Below are positions 1 through 11,109 of a DNA stretch of 64,000 nucleotides, one piece after another. Source of the stretch: Cotesia glomerata. Lineage: Eukaryota; Arthropoda; Insecta; Hymenoptera; Braconidae. Numbering within the stretch: position 1 is the first letter of the stretch; each line of letters starts with the position of its first letter. The notes under the pieces are model-generated. The model was not told the origin of the DNA. It worked only from the letters and a program-made list of their open reading frames with translations, and ran no database searches. The translations under genes and the position numbers were made by a program. The stretch lies in assembly GCF_020080835.1 (NCBI RefSeq), contig NC_058164.1, positions 26,141,270-26,205,269 on the forward strand. Direction: 5' to 3'.

Positions 1-780
1 AACAGTGTACACGGAAAAAATTTCTGGGAAAATTTACTATACAACTATTGTAAAGCTGGACCATACTTTTATTACTATTAATTTTCAAATATTTTAGAAG
101 AAAATTTACTATTTATTCATGAAATTTTACAATTTACGATTAGAAAAATACGATATTACTATTGTAAAAAGTAAGAATTATAATTTCCAGTGCCGCCTCT
201 GTATCTTTCCAATGGAACTATAACAAATTTTACAATAGTTGAATTGGAATGTTTCTCAATTAGTGTGAGCGATCGCCGTGCACAGCGCTAGACTCCGAGT
301 TTATGTAAATGTTAAAGGGCATTTGTTCTAGTTTACCTCGGATAGCGTAGAGGGAGAGTCTCTGGCTGCCAACAAAGAGTTCTGGGTTCGAATCCCGGAT
401 AGGACGGAAATTTCAATTTCTTTTTCAGTTACTGTATGGGTACCAATTAGTCCAACCTCCTATCTCTTTCCCTCCCTAAAATTTCTTTTAAAAACCGACC
501 GTCAATTTTTACAATAGTCGAATTGTAAAGTTTACAAACACATATTGTATAATTTGCTCTATATTATTCGACTTTTAAGATTCTTGCTAGCCTTGTTTGT
601 TGGATAAAATTTACAATAGTAGATCGTAAAATTACTAAATGAGAAGTATAGTCCACCGTTACTATTTAATTTAATAAAAATTACGATAGTGAAATAGTAA
701 AAATTCCTTCAATTTTCTTTCCGTGTTTTGATTACTGGTAGCAATAAATACCATTGATGTCATGTTGAAATTCAAATTAA
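1..780. repeat. AT-rich interspersed repeat debris
   Basis: No coding region is visible. The segment repeatedly shows near-palindromic pieces built on TTTACAATAGT and its complement ACTATTGTAAA (around 40, 165, 225, 510, 610 and 670), so it is probably a decayed foldback element. A tRNA-like piece at 339-406 is listed separately. Confidence 0.4.
339..406 (+). repeat. tRNA-like (B-box) element
   Basis: The stretch ends in a clear tRNA T-arm, with the B-box GGTTCGAATCC and flanking G/C stem bases, and starts with a D-arm-like GGATAGCG. The anticodon arm does not form a convincing 5-bp stem with a 7-nt loop, and the acceptor ends pair only partly. It is best read as a tRNA pseudogene or SINE-type fragment rather than a working tRNA gene. 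Confidence 0.4.
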
Positions 781-2115
781 ATAAATTATTCAATTTTAAA
801 TAATGTTTTAAGACTGCATTGATCTTCAAAATCAGTGCAGAATTATTTTTTCATCAATTTTTTAATTAAAAAAATATCAAATGTATTAATAATTTTACCC
901 CAGAGTTCAATTATTTAATTAAATATCAGAATAAAAATAATTTTTCCACTGCATTGATGCTCAAAATCAATACATAATCATTTTTGATCAATATTTTGAT
1001 TTCCAATAATAAAATTTATCATTAATACTCCATTAAAAATCAAATTAAATAAGCTTCAATGCTATAAATAATTTTTTTACTGTGTATTGACGCTCAAATT
1101 CAATGCATAATTATTTTTTCATCAATATTCCCATTAAAAATATCAAATTTATTATTAATGTTCCCTCAAAATTCAATTATTACATAAAATATCACAATAA
1201 AAATAATTGTTACACTGCATTGATGTTTAAAATCAATACACAATTAGTTTTAGTCAATATTTAAACTCCTAATATTAATATTCATCATTAATACTCCGTT
1301 AAAAGTCAATTTAGATCAATTCTAATTCTATAAATAATTTTTTTATTACATTGACGCTCAAAATCAATGCATAATTATTTTTAGTCAATTTTTCCACTAA
1401 AAATACTAAATTTATTATTAATATTACCTCAAAATTCAATTATTAAAATAAATATCATGATAATAATAATTCTTAGATCGCATTGATGCTCAAAATCAAT
1501 GCATAATTATTTTTAATCAATGTTTCAACTCTTAATAGTAATATTTATCATTAATACTCCGTTAAAAATTTAATTAAATTAAGCTTTAACACTATAAACA
1601 ATTTTTATAAATTGCATTGACGCTCAAAATCAATGCATAATTATTTTTAGTCAATATTTCAATTCCTAATATTAAAATTTATCATTAATACTTCGTTAAA
1701 AATTAAATTTCATAATCTTCAATATTATAGATAATTTTTTTACTTTGCATTGACGCTCAAAATCAATGCATAATTATTTTTAGTCAATATTTTAACTCTT
1801 AATATTAAAATTCATTATTAATACTCCATTAAAAATCAAATTAAATAATCTTCAATATTATAAATAATTTTTTTACTTTGCATTGACGCTCGAAATCAAT
1901 GTATAATTATTTTTTGTCAATTTTTCAACTAAAAATATCAAATTTATTAATAATCTAACCTCAGAGTTCAAATAAATTAGATATATCATGATAAAAATCA
2001 TTTTTCCACTGCATTGATGCTCAAAATCAATGCATAATTATTTTTTATCACTATTATAATTCTTAATATCTAAATTTATCATTAAAAATTGAATTATATA
2101 AGCTTTTATACTATA
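780..2115. repeat. 133-bp satellite with stem-loop motif, about 10 copies
   Basis: A monomer of about 130-135 bp repeats from roughly 810 to 2030. Each unit carries a version of GCATTGACGCTCAAAATCAA followed by TGC. GCATTGA and TCAATGC are inverted around a 9-nt loop, so every monomer has a 7-bp hairpin. Between hairpins the sequence is almost pure A/T, with alternating TTTAACTCCTAATATTAAA-like and ATTAATACTCCGTTAAAAAT-like blocks. A single further hairpin copy lies at about 4736-4770. No open reading frame is present. Confidence 0.75.
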
Positions 2116-2412
2116 AATAATTTTTTTTAGTAGATTTTATAAAAATCTAACTATTGCAGCCGTCCTCATGGCGCAACTTTTAAAAAATTTAGCCATTTTC
2201 TGACTTAATTTGTCGAGCTGAGTCAGAAAATATATATAGTTCAAAAGTTTATATATGTATGTATTTATGTATATATACAATCGCGAGCATTAATTCGGGT
2301 AGGTTTCTATGTTTACAGTTTTTTTGCCACTTCTAAATTTGGCCGTTTCTAAACTCTAAACTTTGAAATCTGTAAATTTAGCCGTTTGTAAATTTAGCGA
2401 AACGTAAAAAAC

Positions 2413-3610
2413 GATCCCAGATAGCAAAATGACGTATTAAGTTATTCCGAATGAGCTCAGATTTCTGATTTGGACGTCAGAGTCTACGTCTAAAAGACGT
2501 CTTTAAGACCTTCTGAAGAGGTCGAATGCGCCGCTTATTGTAGACTTTAAGAACTCATCAAAACGAGCTCTTAAAGAGCTCTTTTTTCTGAACTCGCACA
2601 GATGAATGATTTTTTATCTCTATACGCTATTATAATGATAACAATAATAAGAACACAACAAAAATAATATTAATAATAATAATAATAAAAGTAAATTATG
2701 AAAAATAATTCAGAGTTTCATGAAGCACCGATGCTGATTTCGAATGTTCGTTATTTTAGTTTGACCTAATATTGTCGGTTTAAAGAGAGACAGTGAAAAT
2801 CGCAATTGCCGTAACTAAGATTCGAACCCGAGTCGCGCGCGTGCTAGATCGATACCTAGCCCCCTACGCTGTTCAAACGATATGTCGTTACACATCTCAT
2901 TATTCTTATAAGCTAAGTTTATATAGTGATGAAATGTTGCGATCATTGTCTATATTATTTATTCTATTTGATACTGTGTATCGATAGAGAAAAGTAACTT
3001 TTACGAATATTTATATACTAAAAAATATTCAAAAGTCTACTAAGTACTCCTTAAATGTAGAAAGTTCACATAATTTTTTCAGATTAGAATCAAATTTTAT
3101 TATTTTATCTAAATTAGTTTGATTACGAACCAGATTTTAACATTATTGCCTATTACTTCATAATATAATTTAAAATTTTTGAAAAATTTAATTAACCTGG
3201 ATTAAGAGAAATGAGTTAACCTATGCCAAGTGTATATCTATATATTAATCTATTCAAATTGTTTTAAATCATTTAATTCGAATTATTTTTAATCATTTTC
3301 AATTTAATTTCTCAATCAGGAAAGTAATAAATGAAAAATGAATAAGATTTTGACAGCTTTATATTAAAAAGAAATTTGTGTTTTTGTTTATAATGTCTAT
3401 AAGCTCATTATACGCAACTCAAAAAGAAGTCCAAAAAAGGGACTCAGTTAGATGTCAGAAAATTGACTCCAAACTTATGAGTTCATTAAGAGCTCTTAGT
3501 TCTGACCTCGTAAAAAAGAGCTCCTTAAGACGTCACATTAGGACTTCTATAAGAAGTTTTTAAAAGACTTCATACTGAAATCTTTCTGACTTGGATGCTG
3601 ACTGGGATAT
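2413..3610. mobile_element. possible TIR element with ATCCCAG ends
   Basis: The left edge reads ATCCCAGATAGCA and the right edge reads GCTGACTGGGAT, which are imperfect inverted repeats. Just inside both edges lie related GAGCTC/GACGTC-rich stretches (2440-2600 and 3400-3590) in opposite orientation, suggesting extended subterminal inverted repeats. The centre is A/T-rich and holds a tRNA-like piece (2816-2888). Short open frames inside look incidental. Whether this is one element or two fragments is uncertain. Confidence 0.35.
2816..2888 (-). repeat. tRNA-like (B-box) element
   Basis: On the minus strand the 3' part contains GGGTTCGAATCTTAG, a B-box-type T-arm. The upstream part can be spaced like a tRNA, but the arms are degenerate. 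It sits inside the candidate TIR element at 2413-3610. Confidence 0.3.
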
Positions 3611-3715
3611 CACTAAAATGAGAAAAATATAAATAATTTCAAAGAAAATTTATGCCTATGATAAAATTTGACAAAAGAAAAAACGTCCATGTAAAAAAAA
3701 TAAAATTCCTAAATA

Positions 3716-4570
3716 AAGCCGTTTGTAAAACGGCTCTACCGATCGATTCCAAAAACTAATCAGCTCTAGACAATAAAAAACCACGTCGATCGCCATCAAG
3801 CTGGTCGAAATCGGTTAATTCGTTCGAGAGATATCGTGAACGAAAGAAAACCGAAAAAAGTGTTTTTTCGAAATTACTCCGAAATTTTTGGTTCGATCAA
3901 TTAAAACCTAATGCTTACCGTAAGATGGACGGTGTGGCTTAATGTATATAGAATAAGCGAAAGGAAATTAAGTATAGACCGGATAGCTCAAATGGTAGAG
4001 TAGCCGACATGTCTTCGGAAGGTTCTGGGTTCGAATCCCAGTCCGAGCTATCTAATAATTTTTTCTCGCATATTCTATAAACTCACATTAAGATGATCCT
4101 CTCCACATTCCTTTCTCAATCCTTTCCTACCAATATCCTGTTACGTGAATGTGGAACGCTTCACGTAATAATTACCGTAACTCCTATTCTTTCCCGCTTC
4201 ACAGCATTATTTATATTTGTAAATAATATTATATTTAATAATAATGGATATTTTTTATAAGGCTGATAAAACTGCGTCGAATGCCGCCAACCGCGTGAAA
4301 ATCCGTTGATCCATTCAAAAATTATTGCAGTTTGAAAATTCCAAAAGTAGTGTTCTATGAAACTTCTATCAGACTTTTGAGCTCGAAGAGCTCAAATGCA
4401 TAGAAATACTATCTCTTTGAGCTCAGCGAGCTCAAAATATCACATAAATTATATTTTGAGCTTAAAAATCTCAAAAACGTCATAAGTACAATTTTAAGCG
4501 CCCAGGTATGGAATTAGCGGGAAGTTGCAGAGATGGCCTTTAGGGTGAACCGTTTTACTAATTTTTTTTC
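3716..4570 (+). mobile_element. 5'-truncated AACTTCCCGC-family element with insertion
   Basis: This is a partial copy of the TIR family seen at 5733, 28855, 51152 and 54497. It starts inside the element (at AAAACGGCTCTACCGATCG), ends with the diagnostic TTAGCGGGAAGTTGCAG, and continues into the shared tail ACCGTTTTACTAATTTTTTT. About 345 bp (3914-4259) absent from the other copies interrupts it. That insert carries the tRNA-like sequence at 3978-4051. The characteristic GAGCTCGAAGAGCTC blocks follow at about 4380-4480. Confidence 0.65.
3978..4051 (+). repeat. tRNA-like head of a SINE-like insert
   Basis: The D-arm GCTC-AAATGGTA-GAGT and the T-arm CTGGG-TTCGAAT-CCCAG are both good. The acceptor pairs at only five of seven positions, and the anticodon loop lacks the usual T33. 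It is therefore a tRNA-derived repeat. The upstream text TACCGTAAGATGGACGG also precedes the tRNA-like piece at 55816, so the two form one family. Confidence 0.5.
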
Positions 4571-4589
4571 CAAAATTTGTTCTAAATAG

Positions 4590-5730
4590 TTTTAAATTAA
4601 TTATTGAATTTTGTTTTTAATTCATGAATTAAGTTATACATTATCAGTGTTATTATATTATTTTATTAAAAATTAATTTTTTTTATTTGAAAAATCTACT
4701 ACCATTTCGGCTGCCGAATGGCCTTTTTTACATTACATTGACGCTCATAATCAATGCACTCTATATTTCCGTCAATGTCTCAAGTTCTACTTATCCAATT
4801 TCAATAAAATTTTAATATACTATTAAGATTGCCACCTTGTAATAATAAAAACAGTTATTACTATTATTATTTGTATTATTACTAAAAAAAAAATAACAAT
4901 CATGATAATGATGATAATATAATACATGGAAATAATAGTCGACGTCTATCTTAAGTTTATCACGTCAGCGACAAGAGTCAAAGACCGAATGCAGCTTAAT
5001 TTTTAATAACTCATCATTTATATTATTTTTATTCTTAGAATTATTAATATCCAATCCTATTGTGAGTAAGCGATACACTTTTACAACACAATTACTTTTT
5101 TTATTTACAATCTCATAAAACTTTTTAATTTCAAGACTTATTTTTTCTGCACTAAAATATCTAAAAATATATCAAAAAAAGCAAACATACACTACAATAA
5201 CATTGGCATTATTAAAAATGATTCAGCGAAAGAAATAATATGTTAACACAACATTTCAATTAAAATAATTTATCGGTAGAAGAGATAAACGAAAATATTC
5301 TTTCAGCAAAAGATACACTATCATTAATACTTGTCGGCTGGGTGATTAAGGACAAACGCCCTTGAAAGAATATTATCGTTATCTTGGTATCATTTATTTT
5401 ACATTACGCCTAAGACTACACTTAACTAGCCCATTATTATCGACAGTCCACAGGTTTGATGTTTGATGTCTCATCTGACGTTGACGAGGCTCAAGCTTTC
5501 ACAAATATGCCCGAAATATGCCTTAAAAAATCCAAGTTGACAATTTCACCCGACTCTGACTCACCTGATAATTACTGTTTACTATTTCCAGCGACGATCA
5601 TCCTTTTCCAAGGAGGATAAAATGTGAAATATTTCAATTTAACTTAAGAATGACGAATCGGTGATTCATTTGTAATTTCATATCTATCGGAATAAAAATA
5701 GGAGATTTATTCAGCGGAATCTTTAGATTT
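4590..5730. other. intergenic, A/T-rich, no gene seen
   Basis: Apart from one stray satellite hairpin near 4736 and a run of ATT/AAT trinucleotides near 4860-4920, no ORF, repeat family or RNA gene could be supported here. Confidence 0.5.
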
Positions 5731-5732
5731 TT

Positions 5733-6541
5733 AACTTCCCGCAACGAAAATCGAAGATTTTCAAAAATCGGGAAGTTATTGTTTTCACCCCGTTTTGCAA
5801 AAACCGAGTTTTCATCAGATCTCGACGTTTGAAGGTCACAGGAAGCTTCCCTGACTATCCCCGCGAGGTTGTCACGGTGTCTGTATGTATGTGTGTGTGT
5901 GTGTGTGTGAAAGTATGTGAACCGCTTATAACTTTTGAACAGCTTGACCGATTTCATCGCGGTTGGTGCCATTCGAAAGGGCTTGGCCAAACTTAGATTT
6001 TGAAAACTATTTGGACCGATTCATATCAATAGATTTTGAGAAATCTTCAAAAAACTGAAAAAAAAATTTTTTTCAAATGTGGTTTTTTTGGAATAACTTT
6101 TAAACGGCTTAATGGTTCAATTCCAAAAACTAATCAGCTCTTAACCTTAAAAAACCACGTCGATCGCCACCAGTCCGGTCAAAATCGGTTGATTCGTTCG
6201 AGAGATATCGTGAACGAAAGAAAACCGAAAAAAGTGTTTTTTCGGAATAACTCCGAAATTCCTAGCGCGATCAATTCAAAATTTGAGATTCTTTGTGAGG
6301 CTTGAAAAACTGCGTCGAATTCTTCTAACCGCGTAAAAATCGATTTATTCATTCAAAAGTTATTACGGTTTAAAAATTCAAAAAATAGTGTCTTATCAAA
6401 TCTCTATCAGACTTTCGGAGCTCGAAGAGCTTTAAAGCATAGGAAAGCAATTTCTTTGAGCTCGGAGAGCTCAAAATAACCCATAAATTGTATTTTTGAG
6501 CTCGAAGAGCTCAAAAACGTCATTGGTGCAATTTTAAGCGC
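5733..6541 (+). mobile_element. AACTTCCCGC-family element, left arm of inverted pair
   Basis: It begins with the family end AACTTCCCGC and carries the typical internal order: a GGGAAGTTATTG subterminal repeat, a TG microsatellite (about 5885-5909), TTATAACTTTTGAAC, paired GAGCTCGAAGAGCTC palindromes, then ATTTTAAGCGC. The right terminus is missing: homology stops at 6541. The opposite-facing copy at 6731-7603 makes this the left arm of a long inverted repeat. Open frames within it are incidental. Confidence 0.75.
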
Positions 6542-6730
6542 GACTTATATCTTGTGGCTCCTCAACAAAGAGACACCTCAAAAAATTTGGTTCACCAGAA
6601 TTGAAGAGTTTATACAGGAAACAAGCTAAGAGATACAATCTTTTTGATTTGATTGTTAGACCAATTGCTAATTAGACCGTCGATATCATTTTTATATCTT
6701 TAAATTCTCAAAATAAATCAATAAGTATTG

Positions 6731-7603
6731 AAAAAATTAGGAAAACGGTTGACCCTGAAGGCCATCCCTGCAACTTCCCGCTAATTCTATACTTAGGCGC
6801 TTAAAATTGCACCAATGACGTTTTTGAGCTCTTCGAGCTCAAAAATACAATCTATGGGTTATTTTGAGCTCTCCGAGCTCAAAGAAATTGCTTTCCTATG
6901 CTTTAAAGCTCTTCGAGCTCCGAAAGTCTGATAGAGATTTGATAAGACACTATTTTTTGAATTTTTAAACCGTAATAACTTTTGAATGAATAAACCGATT
7001 TTTACGCGGTCAGAAGAATTCGACGCAGTTTTTCAAGCCTCACAAAGAATCTCAAATTTTAAATTGATCGCGCTAGGAATTTCGGAGTTATTCCGAAAAA
7101 ACACTTTTTTCGGTTTTCTTTCGTTCACGATATCTCTCGAACGAATCAACCGATTTCGACCGGACTGGTGGCGATCGACGTGGTTTTCTGAGGTTAAGAG
7201 CTGATTAGTTTTTGGAATTGAACCTTTAAGCCGTTTAAAAGTTATTCCAAAAAAACCACATTTGAAAAAAATTTTTTTTTTCAGTTTTTTGAAGATTTCT
7301 CAAAATCTATTGATCTGAATCGGTCCAAATAGTTTTCAAAATCTAAGTTTGGCCAAGCCCTTTCGAATGGCACCAACCGCGATGAAATCGGTCAAGCCGT
7401 TCAAAAGTTATAAGCGGTTCACATACTTTCACACACACACACATACATACATACAGACACCGTGACAACCTCGCGGGGATAGTCAGGGAAGCTTCCTGTG
7501 ACCTTAAAACGTTGAGATCTGATGAAAACTCGATTTTTGCAAAACGGGGTGAAAACAATAACTTCCCGATTTTTGAAAATCTTCGATTTTCTTAGCGGGA
7601 AGT
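6731..7603 (-). mobile_element. AACTTCCCGC-family element, right arm of inverted pair
   Basis: Read on the minus strand it starts at AACTTCCCGCTAAG (7603 downward) and runs through the same landmarks as the left arm to TTAGCGGGAAGTTGCAGGG and the family tail AACCGTTTTCCTAATTTTTT. This copy looks full length. The 189 bp between the arms (6542-6730) is unrelated to the family. Confidence 0.75.
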
Positions 7604-8720
7604 TAAAAAAAAATCTATTTAACTAGAAATTATTATTTATTTAGTGAACAATATTTGAGAACAAAAACTTTGAATTCTTTTAATTTACTAGATCGTTAAT
7701 GTTCTAATTATTTATTAAAATTAAATAATTAACTCCGGAGATTTTTAAATGAAATTCTGGGAGTAAAGAGATAGCTTCTAAGGATCAAATCAATAATTTA
7801 CTTCGCAAATTTTTAAGAGAATATTAAAAATATGAATGCCTAAATTTAGATAATTTCGATGCTGATGCTTTGTTAATTATCCAGCTGGAATTAAGAGACC
7901 GTTAAAGAGGATGATGAACCCGGTCCGGTCGTTTAGAACCCGGATCATAATGTGAATGTGGTGTTTGGCGCCGCCTGGTCGCCACTAAAAAACAATCCCC
8001 GGCTTACAGAGTAATAAAATAACTCGAGAAGTTACGTAAGCCTCGCTTTAATTAAAACTACAGAACCATATTTACTTATTAAGTATTTCTCAAGATGAGA
8101 TAACATCTTCATCTCCCATCAAGAGATTACATCAATAATTAATATATTAATATATGCCCGTCATTCATTTATTCATTTGTTTACCGATTTTCATTTGGTT
8201 ACGGTAGTAACTGTCGTCGGTAAGAAGATTCTCCTAGTCATCATTCTCTTACTTAGTTTGCGGTTCTGACGTCAGAGGCCAGCAAGGTACGACACTTAGG
8301 TTCCCCTTAATTAAAAACCGACGGAATAAAATTTTTTAAAAAATTAAAATAGCAAAAATTTTGGAAAAAATTCAAGATTTTTATTTTAATCAAAATTTTT
8401 CTATGAAGGTTATTGATTTTTTAAACGAATGCAACTGAACGGTAAAAATCATAACGGGCTCGAAGATAGGATGACCATCCCATCACTTGTCATCTCTAAT
8501 GCAACTGACAACCGAATCTTGATCAAAGCATTCTTAATCATTGGGAGTGATCCAGATTAACTGTTTTTATGTCGATCAAATGAGCCGAGCCGTTCATCTC
8601 ATCATATCGTCCAGTTAGATCATCTTACTCTAGTTCCAATATGAATAACGGAAAAATTCTAGATGATGATATGATTAATAGAAGAAAATTTAAAATTTAC
8701 AGGATGCCCGAGAAAAAATG
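7604..8720. other. intergenic, no gene seen
   Basis: Mixed-composition sequence with a slightly G/C-richer patch near 7890-8000 and 8220-8300. No ORF, splice-consistent exon or repeat family could be supported. Confidence 0.45.
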
Positions 8721-9095
8721 TTTCTATATAATTGTATATAATTTTATATAATTATATATGATTATATATGGAATCACATATATAATTATATACAATTATA
8801 TATGATCATACATAATTATATATAATCATACATGATTATATATAGAATTGTATATGAGGTTATATATAATCATATATGACTATATATGGAGCAATATACA
8901 ACCATGCAGGATTATATATAGTTCCATATACAATTATATATAAGTATATAGAATTATATATAATCATACATGATTATATGTGGAATTGTATATGATGAGG
9001 TTATATATAATCATATATAATTATATATGACTATATATGGAGCAATATACAGCCATGCAAGATTGTATATAGTCCCATATATAATTATATATGCT
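8720..9095. repeat. ATATAATTATATATG-type AT repeat
   Basis: Imperfect short-period repeats of ATATAATTATATATGATTAT with interspersed TGGA or CATG. It directly precedes the LINE remnant. A smaller stretch of the same type occurs at 11220-11360. Confidence 0.7.
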
Positions 9096-9136
9096 TATAT
9101 AATGCACCACCAACGTCGCCTAATGTTTTGCCAACA

Positions 9137-9700
9137 TCTACCACAGTTTCTAAGGAATTACATCTTTGCCACCTTAATGCGCAATCACTACATAGCCACT
9201 TTGCCGAATTTAAAGAATTTTTTAGAACGCATTCCTTTGATGTTATTGCAATTTTGGAAACCTGGCTAACTGATATTCCGTAATGAATTAATTTTTCTGC
9301 AACCGATGTTGCGCAGAGGAGATGTACGACAAGATTATTTAAGGCTTCCAGCTAGCCATCTTGCTTTTTATGATAAGTCATTTATAGTATCAGCAATACG
9401 CGTTTGGAACACATTACCAGCAAATCTTACAAATCTTGATACTTTTAATGAATTTCGTAGCGCTGCATTCAACTATTTTCATAGTCTAGAATCGATTAAT
9501 TAAGATACTATGTAGTTGTTTCTGATCTGAACGGATTAAAATTAATTTAATTTAATGTAACTTAAATTTATATTCTATATTTGTACTAAAATTAATACTA
9601 TGTATTAAACCAATGTAAAAAATGTAATTTTCTCTTATGTATGGCCACAAGGGATTACGATCTCATGGTCAAATAAATAATATACCTATCTATCTATCTA
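9137..9700 (+). pseudogene. internally deleted non-LTR retrotransposon (LINE) remnant
   Basis: Frame reading from about 9153 gives an endonuclease-type start with LNAQSL and, further on, DVIAILETWL, typical of the N-terminal part of LINE AP-like endonucleases. After a stop near 9282 the next frame (9306-9503) encodes a stretch with SFIVSAIRVWNTLP, the signature of the extreme C-terminus of LINE ORF2 proteins. The reverse transcriptase between them is missing, so the copy carries a large internal deletion and is also 5' truncated. The 3' end runs into AATAAATAATATACC followed by TATC repeats, consistent with a LINE 3' tail. Family recognition is from motif memory, and the clade was not determined. 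Confidence 0.7.
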
Positions 9701-9786
9701 TATATAATTAACAGACATAAAAATTTTTTCTTTGAAAAAAAATTTTTTTTTGGTAATCACAAAAAGTGTAAAATGATGTTTATAAC

Positions 9787-10031
9787 TACACTGATAAAAA
9801 AATTGACTTGACTTAAGAGCCAAACTCTTGAACCAAGAATTCCATTTTGAAGAAAATGATTTTCTTGAATCAAGAGAATAAATTCTTGACTCAAGAAAAT
9901 TTTCTTAGACCAAGAATAATTTCTTAGCTCAAGAATTTATTCTCTTGACTCAAGAAAATCATTTTCTTCAAAATGGTATTCTTGGTTCAAGAATTTGGCT
10001 CTTGAGTCAAGTTAATTTTTTTATCAGTGTA
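9787..10031. mobile_element. foldback MITE, TA target duplication
   Basis: Nearly the whole 245 bp is one inverted repeat. The ends are CACTGATAAAAAAATTGACT and its complement, both flanked by TA (9787-9788 and 10030-10031). Inside are alternating TTCTTGA/TCAAGAA blocks that pair across the centre. Size and TA flanks fit a Tc1/mariner-type MITE. Confidence 0.8.
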
Positions 10032-10039
10032 GGTTTAAA

Positions 10040-10815
10040 TAATTCTGAAATACAAAATTTGTCACATTTCCTATGAGATGTTTTGGTCTGCTCTGCTAGG
10101 GGACGGACGGGCAAGACGGAGAGGGCGGGTAAAATGAATAATCGTTTTAAATCGCTGGTCGGTCGATAGAAACATTTTAGACAGCAATCTATCAATCTAT
10201 TATGTAACTACACTTACCGTTATCGATAAAGCATTGGTTTTGCATACTTGTGGGAATTTTTTTTTATAAATATTGAAATTTAGGAAAAAAAAAAATTTTT
10301 AAATCAAGTATACAGTACTTAGTTTAATGTTGTTAAGGACGATGCAGATTTGATTTTTCTTCATATTCAGGACGCGGTTGATATTTTTGCGACGATTGTT
10401 TTGATTGAAATGTATTTTCCAATCAGTATTCGTTTTACGCGACCTGAGTATTCATTTTGCTCGCCCGTGGTAGGGCAAAACGGATAATGTTGACTTTTTT
10501 TTTTTTTTAATTTCGAAGAAGAATTTCTTTGTTATTATTTTTTATTTTACTTTAATTATAAACTTCAATTACCCAAAAATTATTAGCCAAAGTTAAGAAT
10601 GGATATGATTATAATATATATTTGTTATTTCATTTTTAAATTAACATATCCGTTTTGCCCGTCCTTCCCCTACTACCTAATAGTAAAATCATTATTTATT
10701 TTATTATTTAAATAAGTATTATATTATAATGAAATTCGGTAAAATAAATAAATTATGAATAATGACTATCCAAATATATATTAAAATCAATTTTTATATT
10801 CCATTTATGATAAAC
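10040..10815. other. intergenic, no gene seen
   Basis: Contains poly-T/poly-A tracts and two similar short G/C-richer motifs about GACGGGCAAGACGG and CCCGTGGTAGGGCAAAACGG near 10105 and 10465. No coding feature is supported. Confidence 0.4.
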
Positions 10816-10820
10816 TCATA

Positions 10821-10969
10821 CTAGAATTTAAATTTGCGCGCGCAAGCGCGCGCCTGACTATAGAGTTTGCATATATTTTCATGCTTATGATATATTCGAC
10901 CAATCGCGTTACGAATAGTTTGCTTACATGATATATTTTCATATTTTTCATCTAAATTATAAGAGTGGA
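10821..10969 (-). mobile_element. Helitron-like mini-element
   Basis: On the minus strand the unit starts TCCACTCTTATAATTTAG and ends with hairpin GCGCGCGCTTGCGCGCGC, then AAATTTAAATTCTAG. It lies between A (5') and T (3'), with no target duplication. That combination (5' TC, 3' hairpin about 12 nt before CTAG, A/T insertion site) matches Helitrons. At 149 bp it can only be non-autonomous. Confidence 0.75.
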
Positions 10970-11034
10970 TGATACATTATGTAGATCATAGAATCATTAT
11001 CATTTAAGACAGCAGCACAGCAGACAGACACCAA

Positions 11035-11105
11035 GACGCACGGAGATCACCAAAGTTAAGCAGCATTGAGCAGGGTTAATAGTTGGATGGGTGACCGCTG
11101 GTGTT
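11035..11105 (+). repeat. 5S rRNA-derived fragment
   Basis: The stretch GATCACCAAAGTTAAGCAGC, then AGGGTTAATAGTTGGATGGG and TGACCGC, follows the internal promoter region of 5S rRNA (A box, intermediate element, C box) in the right order and spacing. The first ~40 nt and last ~20 nt of a 5S gene are not recognisable, so this is a pseudogene or the head of a 5S-derived SINE. It follows the Helitron-like element at 10821-10969 by some 65 bp. Confidence 0.7.
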
Positions 11106-11109
11106 ATAG

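Noticed and set aside
3978..4051. Functional tRNA gene
   Set aside because: Good D and T arms, but two acceptor mismatches, no T33, and presence inside a repeat shared with 55735.
6036..7204. Short protein-like open frames in the inverted element pair
   Set aside because: The same sequences recur in all copies of the repeat family with frame differences; no domain is recognisable.
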